Of a stretch of 9,935 nt of DNA, positions 1-6,868 are shown piece by piece. Within the stretch, counting starts at the first letter, position 1. Each line of letters starts with the position of its first letter. This DNA is from an uncultured Panacagrimonas sp. GTDB lineage: Bacteria > Pseudomonadota > Gammaproteobacteria > Nevskiales > Nevskiaceae. Below the pieces are notes generated by a model. It made no database searches. It was not told where the DNA came from and worked only from the letters and a program-made list of their open reading frames with translations. Made by a program: the position numbers and the translations under genes. The stretch is from the NCBI GenBank assembly GCA_946481265.1, contig CAMLNE010000147.1, positions 1 through 9,935 on the forward strand. The letters run 5' to 3'.

Positions 1-344
1 TGCTGCTGACCACGCACTACATGGAGGAGGCCTACGCGCTGTGCGACGAGATCGCCATCGTCGACCACGGTCACCTGATCGCGCGCGGCACGCCCAAGGC
101 CCTGCTCGCCCAGCATTTCGACGAGAAGGTGCTGGAACTGCCGGCGTCGCTGCTGGACGGCCGTCAATGGAGCTTCCCGGTGCATCGCGTCGACGAGGGC
201 GGCGCGGAGATCCGCACGCGCACGGTCAACGCGGTGCTCGGCGAACTGCTCGGCGCCGGCGTCGATCTGACCCAGCTCCACCAGCGGCCACCCTCGCTGG
301 ATGACCTGTTCCTGGAGCTCACCGGCAAGGACCTGCGCGGCTGA
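1..344 (+). CDS. ABC exporter ATP-binding protein, C-terminal end (partial)
   Basis: This is the last 113 codons of an ABC transporter ATPase whose start lies left of the window. The reading frame is open from base 3. The visible protein begins [10 protein letters not shown], which is the switch (H-loop) region of ABC ATPases, with the histidine at visible residue 5. It continues [11 protein letters not shown] and then RGTP, the standard end of the nucleotide-binding domain in DrrA/CcmA-type drug and polysaccharide exporters. The rest (about residues 35-113) is the C-terminal extension typical of that subfamily and ends [16 protein letters not shown]. Walker A, signature and Walker B lie outside the window. 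The permease gene starts 2 bp after the TGA stop, so the two almost certainly form one transporter that hydrolyses ATP at the inner membrane. The substrate cannot be read from the sequence. Confidence 0.93.
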   Translation, partial: LLTTHYMEEAYALCDEIAIVDHGHLIARGTPKALLAQHFDEKVLELPASLLDGRQWSFPVHRVDEGGAEIRTRTVNAVLGELLGAGVDLTQLHQRPPSLDDLFLELTGKDLRG

Positions 345-346
345 CC

Positions 347-1381
347 ATGACGACCCCCGTGTTCTCCTTCCGGCGCTTCCGCGCCGCCACCGTCGCGCGC
401 AGCCTCGAATTCCTGCGCGACCGCTCCGCACTGGCCTGGAACCTGCTGTTCCCCGTGCTGATGGTGCTCGGCTTCGCCGCCATCTTCTCCGGGCCCGGCC
501 AGCCGGTGTTCAAGGTCGCGGTGATCGCCGAGGCGCCGCCCTCGGCCGAGCTGCATGCCTTCCTGGGCACGCCGCACATCCAGTTCTACCGCGAGGCCGA
601 TCTCGAGGCCGCCACGCGCAAGGTGGCGCGCCACCGCGTCGACCTGCTGATCGAACTGGACGGCGCACGGCCGCGCTATTGGGTGAACCCGGAATCCGCC
701 AAGGGCGTGCTGGCCGAGCGCCTGCTGCTGGCCAGCCCCGGGCCCGCGCCGGAGAAGCAGCAGGCCAGCGGCACACCCATCCGCTACGTGGACTGGGCCC
801 TGCCCGGCATCCTCGGCGTGAACCTGATGTTCTCCTGCCTGTGGGGCGTCGGCTACGTGATCGTGCGCTATCGCAAGAGCGGGCACCTCAAGCGGCTCAG
901 GGCCACGCCGCTGCGCGCGCTGGAGTTCGTCTCCGCGCAGATCGTCTCGCGCCTGGCGGTGGTGATGGTCGCCACCACGGCGATGTTCGTCGGCTGCGAC
1001 CTGTTCATGCACTTTCCGATGGAGGGCTCCTACCTGGAGCTGTTCATCCTCACCGTGGTCGGCAGCCTGTCGCTGACGGCGATGGGCCTGCTCGTGGCCG
1101 CGCGCGTGGCCAGCGAGGAGGTCTCGGGCGGACTGCTCAACCTGATCAGCACGCCGATGATGATTCTCTCCGGCGCGTTCTTCTCGCTCGATGGGTCGCC
1201 GCGCTGGGTGCAGCAGCTGGCCGAGATCTTTCCGCTCACGCACATGCTCAGCGCCGCGCGCAGCATCATGCTCGACGGCGCCCGGCTCACCGACCTGGGC
1301 TACCCGCTGCTGATGCTGCTGGGCACCACCGCATTGTGCATGGCCTTCGGCTCCCTGCTGTTCAAATGGTCGCGGGACTGA
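347..1381 (+). CDS. ABC-2 type exporter permease
   Basis: A 344-residue membrane protein that would form the translocation path for the ATPase encoded just upstream. By eye there are six hydrophobic segments, at about residues 31-47, 151-173, 200-221, 231-254, 262-282 and 320-339. A soluble loop of about 100 residues lies between the first two. This one-plus-five layout, together with the late motif NLISTPMMILSGAFFSLD (residues 265-282), is characteristic of ABC-2 permeases. The start is the ATG 2 bp after the upstream stop. No strong Shine-Dalgarno precedes it, so translational coupling is likely. The 3' end overlaps the next gene by 16 bp. The family exports drugs, lipids or polysaccharides and nothing here narrows that down. 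Confidence 0.92.
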   Translation: MTTPVFSFRRFRAATVARSLEFLRDRSALAWNLLFPVLMVLGFAAIFSGPGQPVFKVAVIAEAPPSAELHAFLGTPHIQFYREADLEAATRKVARHRVDLLIELDGARPRYWVNPESAKGVLAERLLLASPGPAPEKQQASGTPIRYVDWALPGILGVNLMFSCLWGVGYVIVRYRKSGHLKRLRATPLRALEFVSAQIVSRLAVVMVATTAMFVGCDLFMHFPMEGSYLELFILTVVGSLSLTAMGLLVAARVASEEVSGGLLNLISTPMMILSGAFFSLDGSPRWVQQLAEIFPLTHMLSAARSIMLDGARLTDLGYPLLMLLGTTALCMAFGSLLFKWSRD

Positions 1382-2430
1382 GCAGGGCCGCCGCGGCGCT
1401 GCTGCTGGGCCTGGCGCTGTCGGGCTGCGCCTCGCTGGGCTACTACGCGCAGCTGGCGCGGGGGCAGATGGAACTGCTGTCGCGGCGCGAGCCGATCGAC
1501 ACGATCGTCGCCGACCCGCAGCGCGATGCCGAGCTGCGGCGACGCCTGTCCCTGGTGCTGGACGCCCGACGCTTCGCCGTCGACACGCTGGAGCTGCCGG
1601 ACAACGGCAGCTACACGTTCTACGCCGACCTGGACCGTCCCTACGTGCTGTGGAACGTGTTCGCCACGCCAGAGTTCTCGCTCGAACCGGTGGAATCCTG
1701 CTTTCCCTTCGCCGGCTGCGTCGCCTACCGCGGGCACTACCGCAAGGAACGCGCGCAGGCGGCGGCGGCCCAGCTGCGCGAACAGGGCTACGACGTCGAG
1801 ATCGGCGGCGTGCCGGCCTATTCCACGCTCGGCTGGTTCGACGATCCGGTGCTGAACACGATGCTGCACTGGAGCGACGCGGTCCTGGTCGGCACCGTCT
1901 TCCACGAACTGGGCCACCAGCGCCTGTACGTGAAGGACGACACCTCGTTCAACGAGTCCTACGCCAGCTTCATCGAGCAGGAAGGCCTGCACGCGTATTT
2001 CGCGGCCGGTCGCATCGTCGCGGAGGACTCCGCCACGCAGCGCCAGCGCGAGGCGCAGTTCGTGGCCCTGGTGCTGGCCACGCGCGCACATCTGGCCCGG
2101 CTCTACTCGCTGCCCCTGTCGCCCGAGGCGATGCGCACGCAGAAGGCCGAGGCCTTCGCCCAGCTCAAGCGCGATTACGCGCAGCTGCGCGACAGCCAGT
2201 GGAACGGGGCACCGGACTACGACGCCTGGTTCGGCCGCGAACTCAACAACGCCAGCCTGCTGCCGGTGGGCCTGTACGACCAGTGGGTGCCGGCCTTCGC
2301 CGCGCTGTTCGAGCAGTCGGGACGCGACTGGACGCGCTTCCACGAAGCCTGCACCGTGCTGGCCGGACTCGAGCCCGCGCAGCGTCGGCAGCGGCTCGAG
2401 GCCCTGCAGTCCGCACCCGGCACCCGCTGA
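1366..2430 (+). CDS. Predicted aminopeptidase, zinc lipoprotein (COG4324/PF10023-like)
   Basis: A 354-residue probable outer-membrane-anchored peptidase. I start it at the ATG at 1366, inside the end of the permease gene, because this gives a clean lipoprotein signal: a hydrophobic stretch at residues 8-18, then the lipobox LSGC with Cys21, followed by Ala, which predicts release to the outer membrane. The open frame runs much further upstream, but that part is antisense-like GC noise over the permease. The core motif is HELGHQ (residues 180-185), followed by [21 protein letters not shown]. HExxH provides two zinc ligands, and Glu197 in FNES is a plausible third ligand. The HELGHQ plus FNES arrangement is that of the predicted aminopeptidase family. 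Real substrates are unknown to me. The 16-bp overlap with the permease suggests the same transcript and possibly a joint role in the envelope. Confidence 0.85.
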   Translation: MVAGLSRAAAALLLGLALSGCASLGYYAQLARGQMELLSRREPIDTIVADPQRDAELRRRLSLVLDARRFAVDTLELPDNGSYTFYADLDRPYVLWNVFATPEFSLEPVESCFPFAGCVAYRGHYRKERAQAAAAQLREQGYDVEIGGVPAYSTLGWFDDPVLNTMLHWSDAVLVGTVFHELGHQRLYVKDDTSFNESYASFIEQEGLHAYFAAGRIVAEDSATQRQREAQFVALVLATRAHLARLYSLPLSPEAMRTQKAEAFAQLKRDYAQLRDSQWNGAPDYDAWFGRELNNASLLPVGLYDQWVPAFAALFEQSGRDWTRFHEACTVLAGLEPAQRRQRLEALQSAPGTR

Positions 2431-2431
2431 A

Positions 2432-2443
2432 CGCCGGCCGGCG
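2432..2443. repeat. 12-bp perfect GC palindrome after the peptidase stop
   Basis: CGCCGGCCGGCG begins one base after the TGA of the peptidase gene. It has no following T run, so it is at best a weak pause or processing site. The 85-bp gap up to gor holds nothing else clear except the gor ribosome binding site. Confidence 0.3.
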
Positions 2444-2503
2444 GACGAGGAGACGCCCGGGTTTCGCCGCTGGCCGGCTTGCCGGACACTCGATCTTCGA
2501 TCC

Positions 2504-2508
2504 AGGAG
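2504..2508 (+). promoter_or_regulatory. Ribosome binding site of gor
   Basis: AGGAG ends 7 bases before the ATG at 2516. It decides the start against the other ATG at 2511, which is out of frame and too close. Confidence 0.75.
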
Positions 2509-2515
2509 CAATGCG

Positions 2516-3871
2516 ATGTCAGAGGAATACGACCTGTTCGTGATCGGCGGCGGTTCCGCCGGCGTGAGGGCGGCCCGTTTTGCCGCCGGCTTCGGCGCCC
2601 GCGTGGCGCTGGCGGAGAGCCGCTATCTCGGTGGCACCTGCGTGAATGTCGGCTGCGTGCCCAAGAAGATGCTGGTCTACGGTGCGCATTTCCACGACGA
2701 CTTCGAGCAGGCCGCGGGCTACGGCTGGAGCGTGGGCAAGCCCAGCTTCGACTGGCCGACGCTGATCGCCAACAAAAACCGCGAGATCGCACGACTCAAC
2801 GGCATCTACCGCAAGCTGCTGCTCGACGCCGGTGTGACCGTGTTCGACAGCCACGCGCGCCTGCTCGACGCGCGCACGGTGCAGGTCGGCCAGACGCGCT
2901 GCACGGCGCGGCACATCCTGGTGTGCACCGGTGGCTGGCCGCAGGTGCCGGACATCCCGGGCAGCGAACACGGCATCACGTCCAACGAGGTCTTCTTCCT
3001 GGACAAGCTGCCGCGCCGCGTGGTGGTGGTCGGCGGCGGCTACATCGCGGTGGAATTCGCCTCGATCTTCCACGGCATGGGGGCGCAGACCACCCAGCTC
3101 TACCGCCGTGACCTGTTCCTGCGCGGATTCGACACCAGCGTGCGCGAACACCTGCGCGACGAGATGCTGCGCAAGAAACTGGACCTGCGCTTCAACACCG
3201 ACATCGCCGCGATCGAGCGCCAGGCCGATGGCTCACTGCTCGCCCGCCTGCGCGACGGCGGGCAGATCGAGACCGACTGCGTGCTGTTCGCCACCGGTCG
3301 CCGGCCGATGCTGGACGACCTGGGCCTGGAGAACACGGCCGTGCAGCTCGACGAGCGCGGCTTCGTCAAGGTGGACACGCATTTCCAGACCGCCGAACCC
3401 ACGATCATCGCGCTCGGCGACGTCATCGGCCGTGTCCAGCTCACGCCGGTGGCGCTGGCCGAGGGCATGGCGGTGGCGCGCCGCCTGTTCCGGCCGCAGG
3501 AGTACCGTCCGGTCGACTACGACACGATCGCGACCGCGGTGTTCAGCCTGCCCACCATCGGCACCGTCGGGCTGAGCGAGGAGGCCGCCAAGAAGGCCGG
3601 TCACCGCGTGAAGATCTTCGAGAGCCGCTTCCGCCCGATGAAGCTCACGTTGACCGATCAGCAGGAGCGCACGCTGATGAAGCTGGTGGTCGACGCCGAT
3701 GACGATCGTGTGCTCGGCTGCCACATGGTGGGAGCGGAAGCCGGCGAGATCATCCAGGGCCTGGCCATCGCGCTCAAGGCGGGGGCGACCAAGCAGACCT
3801 TCGACGAGACCATCGGCATCCACCCGACCTCGGCCGAGGAATTCGTCACCCTGCGCACGCCCGTCCGCTAA
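2516..3871 (+). CDS. gor: Glutathione-disulfide reductase
   Basis: A 451-residue cytosolic flavoenzyme that reduces glutathione disulfide to glutathione with NADPH. The length is normal for the family. In order: the FAD-binding glycine motif VIGGGSAG (residues 9-16); the redox-active disulfide [13 protein letters not shown] with Cys42 and Cys47; the NADPH-binding motif [17 protein letters not shown]; then [11 protein letters not shown], whose arginines are the ones that select NADPH over NADH in glutathione reductases. The second FAD motif is ALGDV, and the C-terminal dimer-interface pair is in [10 protein letters not shown], with His436 and Glu441 completing the active site of the partner subunit. 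These features separate it from dihydrolipoamide dehydrogenase and mercuric reductase; trypanothione reductase is not fully excluded by eye but is unlikely in a bacterium. It has its own ribosome binding site. No OxyR-like operator was recognised upstream. Confidence 0.96.
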   Translation: MSEEYDLFVIGGGSAGVRAARFAAGFGARVALAESRYLGGTCVNVGCVPKKMLVYGAHFHDDFEQAAGYGWSVGKPSFDWPTLIANKNREIARLNGIYRKLLLDAGVTVFDSHARLLDARTVQVGQTRCTARHILVCTGGWPQVPDIPGSEHGITSNEVFFLDKLPRRVVVVGGGYIAVEFASIFHGMGAQTTQLYRRDLFLRGFDTSVREHLRDEMLRKKLDLRFNTDIAAIERQADGSLLARLRDGGQIETDCVLFATGRRPMLDDLGLENTAVQLDERGFVKVDTHFQTAEPTIIALGDVIGRVQLTPVALAEGMAVARRLFRPQEYRPVDYDTIATAVFSLPTIGTVGLSEEAAKKAGHRVKIFESRFRPMKLTLTDQQERTLMKLVVDADDDRVLGCHMVGAEAGEIIQGLAIALKAGATKQTFDETIGIHPTSAEEFVTLRTPVR

Positions 3872-3913
3872 GCGCTGCGCGGGTCACGCGTCCCCGCCGA
3901 ACCGCGTACGCCT

Positions 3914-3939
3914 GGCCTGGCGCGATGCCGGTCCAGGCC
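3914..3939. terminator. Possible shared hairpin between convergent gor and dsbC
   Basis: GGCCTGG (3914-3920) and CCAGGCC (3933-3939) form a perfect 7-bp stem with a 12-base loop. It lies in the 78-bp gap between two convergent genes, where a bidirectional terminator would be expected. There is no T tract on either side, so intrinsic termination is doubtful. Confidence 0.35.
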
Positions 3940-3949
3940 CGAGGAGGTG

Positions 3950-4783
3950 CTATCCCGCGTGCCTTGCCGCGTGCTGCGCCAGCGCCTTCACCAGCTCGTC
4001 CGGCGTCTGGTAACCCGGAATCAGCTCGCCGTCCGGCAGGATGATGGCGGGTGTGCCGCGCAGGCCGAGCTGGCTGGCGAGCTTGAGATGGTCCATCACC
4101 GGGTTGCTGCAGCTGGCATCGCCGTCGTACTTGGCACCCAGCTTGGCCTGCGTCAGCGCCGCCTTGCGGTCGGCCGCGCACCAGACCTTCTCGGCCTTGT
4201 GGAAGGATTCGGTATCCGGGCCCGAGCGTGGGAAGAACAGGTAGCGCACGGCGATGCCGTCGGCGTTGTACTCGGCGATGTGCTGGTGCAGCTTGCGGCA
4301 GTAGCCGCAGTCGATGTCGGTGAACACGGTGACCGTGTACTTCGCCGGGCCACCCGCCGGCGCGAATTCGATGGACTGGTTGTCCGCCATCTGGTCGACC
4401 AGGGTGACGCGCGCATCGCGCCGGCGCTCTTCGGTCAGGCTCAGGCCGGCCGCGATGTCGTTGAGATCGCCCTCGATCAGGTAACGGCCGTCGAGCGAGA
4501 CATAGCCGAAGTTCATGCCCGACTGCACCTCGTAGATGCCGGGCAGCGGCGTGGTGCGCACCGCGTCGATCTTCAGGCCGCGCAGGTTGGCGCTCAGGCG
4601 CTCCTTCAGCGCCGCCAGGTCGGCCGGATCCGCGTCCACCACCGGAGCGGCCGCCAGCGTCGGTGTCGGGTCGCCGCTGGCCACAGCCTTGTCGCTGTCC
4701 TTGTCCGCGTCGGCGGACATCGGGGGCGCGCAGCCGGCCAGGGCCGTGGCGGCGAAAACCAGGGACAGCAGGAGCTTTTGCAT
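3950..4783 (-). CDS. dsbC: Thiol:disulfide isomerase DsbC, lipoprotein form
   Basis: A 277-residue periplasmic protein that reshuffles wrong disulfide bonds in secreted proteins. The N-terminus MQKLLLSLVFAATALAGC is a lipoprotein signal with lipobox LAGC and Cys18, followed by Ala. An acidic linker follows (about residues 23-50), then the DsbC dimerisation domain (about 52-125, with the motif GIYEV near 82-86 and DGRYLIEGDL near 98-107). The thioredoxin-fold domain has the active site CGYC (Cys159, Cys162), a second cysteine pair (Cys202, Cys225) matching the structural disulfide of DsbC, and the cis-proline loop GTP with Pro245. I chose the ATG at 4783 because no upstream in-frame ATG or GTG fits and it gives the signal peptide. 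Its Shine-Dalgarno is poor. xerD lies upstream on the same strand, as in the E. coli xerD-dsbC-recJ order, but here 319 bp apart and without recJ. The protein should be kept reduced by DsbD, which is not in the window. Confidence 0.93.
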   Translation of the reverse strand: MQKLLLSLVFAATALAGCAPPMSADADKDSDKAVASGDPTPTLAAAPVVDADPADLAALKERLSANLRGLKIDAVRTTPLPGIYEVQSGMNFGYVSLDGRYLIEGDLNDIAAGLSLTEERRRDARVTLVDQMADNQSIEFAPAGGPAKYTVTVFTDIDCGYCRKLHQHIAEYNADGIAVRYLFFPRSGPDTESFHKAEKVWCAADRKAALTQAKLGAKYDGDASCSNPVMDHLKLASQLGLRGTPAIILPDGELIPGYQTPDELVKALAQHAARHAG

Positions 4784-5005
4784 CAGGAGAGTCCGGTGGA
4801 ACAGCGCGGGGCATTGTACGGCCAAGCCGAATCGCGGCCGGTGCGTGAAGTCGCTCGCAGGCAGACCGCAGGAACGCCCTGTTCGTTCACGCCGACGCCG
4901 GGCTTCCGACACCGGGCCAGGCGCCGATGCACGCCTCCCGCGCGGTGACGATCGAATCAGGCCCGGACCCGATCCACGGTTCGGCAGAAACGTCGTGAAC
5001 AGGAT

Positions 5006-5043
5006 CCGCTCCCCGAAGGATCTTCCTTCGCCACGCGGAGCGG
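5006..5043. repeat. Nested double hairpin between xerD and dsbC
   Basis: An outer stem CCGCTCC (5006-5012) with GGAGCGG (5037-5043) encloses an inner perfect stem CGAAGGA (5014-5020) with TCCTTCG (5024-5030) around a TCT loop. Both stems are 7 bp with no mismatch. There is no T run, so a simple terminator is not supported. It could be an RNA structure or processing site in a xerD-dsbC transcript. Confidence 0.45.
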
Positions 5044-5058
5044 CGTCCTGGAGATCGT

Positions 5059-5095
5059 GGCCCCGGCCCGCTTCGGGATCCGCTGCAGCGGGGCC
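5059..5095 (-). terminator. GC-rich hairpin just after the xerD stop
   Basis: GGCCCCG (5059-5065) pairs with CGGGGCC (5089-5095). A 12-bp palindrome CCGCTGCAGCGG overlaps the right arm at 5080-5091, and a small stem CCCG/CGGG lies inside at 5067-5077. It sits 7 bases beyond the xerD stop codon in the direction of transcription, where a terminator or attenuator would be placed. No T tract follows. Confidence 0.35.
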
Positions 5096-5102
5096 GGGCG
5101 GG

Positions 5103-6092
5103 TCATCCGCGCGGGTGATGACGCGCGTGCAGGTCGCGCAACCGCGCGCGGGTGACGTGGGTGTAGATCTGCGTGGTGGACAGGTCGCTGTGCCCCAGCA
5201 GGGTCTGCACCACGCGCAGGTCCGCGCCGTGATCCAGCAGGTGGGTGGCGAAGGCATGGCGCAGCGTGTGCGGTGAAAGAGCGGCGCTGATGCCGGCCAC
5301 CACCGCATAGCGCTTGATGATCTGCCAGAAATTGTTGCGGCCCATGGCCGCGCCGCGACCCGTGATGAACAGATCGTCGCTGCGCCGACCGTCGGCCAGC
5401 TCGGGCCGTGCGCGACGCAGGTATTCGCGGATCCAGTCGCAGGCCGGCTCGCCCATCGGCACGATGCGCTCCTTGCCCCCCTTGCCGACCAGTTGCACCA
5501 GTCCGCGGTCGAGCTGCACCTGATGGTGGCGCAGGCTCACCAGCTCGCTCACGCGCAGGCCGCTGGCGTACATCAGCTCGAGCATCGCGCGGTCGCGCAG
5601 TCCCAGCGGCGTGCCCGTATCCGGCGCCTCCAGCAGCTGCTCGACCTGGCGCGCCTCCAGGTACTTGGGCAGCGCGCGCGGCAGGCGCGGCGAGCGCAGG
5701 CGCGCGGTGGGATCGTCGCCACGGGCGCCGTCACGCACCAGGAAGCGGTAGTAGCGGCGCAGCGCGGACAGCAGGCGCGCCTGCGACCCGGCGGAGAAGC
5801 GCTGCGTCGCCGTCGCCGCTGACGCGCGCACGGCGGCGGCATGCGAGCGGCCGCGCGCGGCGAGGTAGTCGCGCAGGTCCTGCTCGCCGGCCTGCGCCAG
5901 TTCGACACCGCGCGGCCCCAGCCAGCGCGCCAGCAGGGACAGGTCGGAGCGATAGCCCTCCAGCGTGTTCTTTGACAGGCCGCGTTCGATCCACAGCGCG
6001 TCCAGCACGCGCTCGATCCCAGCCTGGTCTTCGGCGCTGGGTTGCGGGGCGAAGTGCGGGCCGGTGCTGGGTTCTTCGATCATGTCTTTCAT
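5103..6092 (-). CDS. xerD: Site-specific tyrosine recombinase XerD
   Basis: A 329-residue recombinase which, with XerC, resolves chromosome dimers at dif under FtsK control. All six catalytic residues are visible: Arg180 (SGLRVSEL), Lys204 (GKGGKER), His275 and Arg278 (SPHTLRHAFATH), His301 (LLGHSDLSTT) and the nucleophile Tyr310 (QIYTHV). The N-terminal core-binding domain begins near residue 26 with IERVLDALWIERGLSKNTLEGYRSDL, which matches XerD rather than XerC or phage integrases, and dsbC downstream supports XerD. The start could be the ATG at 6092 or the one at 6083. Neither has a strong Shine-Dalgarno and I give the longer. About 15-20 extra residues rich in Ala and Ser sit at about 83-103, between the core-domain helices, and the N-terminus is about 18 residues longer than in E. 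coli XerD. Confidence 0.93.
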   Translation of the reverse strand: MKDMIEEPSTGPHFAPQPSAEDQAGIERVLDALWIERGLSKNTLEGYRSDLSLLARWLGPRGVELAQAGEQDLRDYLAARGRSHAAAVRASAATATQRFSAGSQARLLSALRRYYRFLVRDGARGDDPTARLRSPRLPRALPKYLEARQVEQLLEAPDTGTPLGLRDRAMLELMYASGLRVSELVSLRHHQVQLDRGLVQLVGKGGKERIVPMGEPACDWIREYLRRARPELADGRRSDDLFITGRGAAMGRNNFWQIIKRYAVVAGISAALSPHTLRHAFATHLLDHGADLRVVQTLLGHSDLSTTQIYTHVTRARLRDLHARHHPRG

Positions 6093-6096
6093 AATA
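6091..6096 (-). promoter_or_regulatory. Possible xerD -10 element
   Basis: On the minus strand TATTAT overlaps the first candidate start codon of xerD (ATG at 6092). If it is a real -10 element, transcription would start near the second ATG (6083), favouring that start and an almost leaderless message. No good -35 is seen 17 bases upstream, so support is weak. The divergent gap up to 6127 is only 35 bp and must hold promoters for both directions. Confidence 0.22.
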
Positions 6097-6127
6097 GGGG
6101 CTGAACTTCCGTACTCCCCTCCCTTTT

Positions 6128-6868
6128 TTGATCCTCCTCCGCCTGCTCGACCGGCTCTACGGCGCCGTCGCCGCACCCATCTTCGCGCTGCTGATTCTCG
6201 GCGTGGTCGGCCCCCTGATCGTCCTGGGCCCGACACTGGCCCTGCGTCGTTGGGTCGGCCGCCACGGGATCCGATTGGCCCTGCTGTGCATCGGGGTGCC
6301 CATCCGCGTGCGTGGGCTCGGGCATCTTCCCGCCGCGCCCTGCGTGGCGGTCGCCAATCACGCCAGCTACGTGGACGGCCTGGTGCTGACCGCCGCCCTG
6401 CCCACGCGCTTCACATTCGTGGTGCAGGACGGCGCCGCCGACTGGCCCTATGTCGGCTTCGTGATCCGGCGCATGGGCGTGAGCTTCGTCAACCGCAGCT
6501 CGGCGCGCGAGGGCGCCCTGCAGACGCGGGTGCTGATCCGCCGGGTGCAGGGAGGCGAATCGCTGGTCGTCTTCGCCGAGGGCACCTTCGACGCCGCGCC
6601 GGGGCTGCTGCCCTTCAAGAAGGGCGCCTTCCTGATCGCGGCGCACGCCGGCGTGCCGGTGGTCCCCATCGGCATCCGTGGCTCGCGCCGGCTCTATGGC
6701 GGCGACCGCCGCCTGCCGCGTTGGAGCGCGCTGGACATCGACATCCAAGCGCCACTGCCCATCTCGTCGGACGCCGGCCAGTTGCGTGATGCGGCGCGCC
6801 GCGCGGTGCTGCAGGTCTGCGGCGAACCGGATGCGCGGGCAGCGACCCTGGCCGGGGTCGAGGCATGA
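6128..6868 (+). CDS. PlsC-like lysophospholipid acyltransferase
   Basis: A 246-residue membrane-bound acyltransferase, probably adding an acyl chain to lysophosphatidic acid or a related glycerolipid. A hydrophobic N-terminus (about residues 12-38) anchors it. The catalytic motif is NHASYVD (Asn77, His78, Asp83), the family's NHxxxxD. The second block is GVSFVNR (117-123), the third is FAEGTFDAAPGLLPFKKGAF (149-168), and the fourth is VPIGI (179-183). The third block reads EGTF, where the best-known members have EGTR; this places it in a divergent subgroup, so the exact substrate is uncertain. No ATG is available at the N-terminus. TTG at 6128 is the best start I can see, CTG at 6101 is possible, and no Shine-Dalgarno helps. 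The stop overlaps the zapE start as ATGA, which implies coupled translation. Confidence 0.88.
   Translation: MILLRLLDRLYGAVAAPIFALLILGVVGPLIVLGPTLALRRWVGRHGIRLALLCIGVPIRVRGLGHLPAAPCVAVANHASYVDGLVLTAALPTRFTFVVQDGAADWPYVGFVIRRMGVSFVNRSSAREGALQTRVLIRRVQGGESLVVFAEGTFDAAPGLLPFKKGAFLIAAHAGVPVVPIGIRGSRRLYGGDRRLPRWSALDIDIQAPLPISSDAGQLRDAARRAVLQVCGEPDARAATLAGVEA

Larger units (their letters stand above)
4784..5102. other. 319-bp non-coding gap between xerD and dsbC, rich in inverted repeats
   Basis: I see no convincing gene here on either strand. The half next to xerD holds several inverted repeats (listed separately at 5006-5043 and 5059-5095). The half next to dsbC (4784-5000) shows nothing I can name. 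It must carry the dsbC promoter if dsbC is not read from xerD, but no good -35/-10 pair was recognised. Confidence 0.5.

Noticed and set aside
301..1365. A continuous open frame running from inside the permease gene into the peptidase, which would give a 709-residue protein
   Set aside because: The part before 1366 overlaps the permease in another frame, is Arg/Pro/Ala-rich noise, and the lipoprotein signal at 1366 gives a clear true start.
164..2511. Long antisense open frames on the minus strand opposite the permease and peptidase genes
   Set aside because: They mirror well-supported genes on the other strand, have low-complexity Arg/Gln/His-rich translations and show no motifs. Such shadows are usual in GC-rich DNA.
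3872..3949. Possible tRNA or small RNA in the gor-dsbC gap
   Set aside because: Only one 7-bp stem is present and no cloverleaf arms or TTC motif can be found.
4784..5308. The dsbC frame stays open upstream through the gap and into xerD, giving a 452-residue reading
   Set aside because: The extension has no domain features and would bury the lipoprotein signal peptide. The ATG at 4783 is the sensible start.
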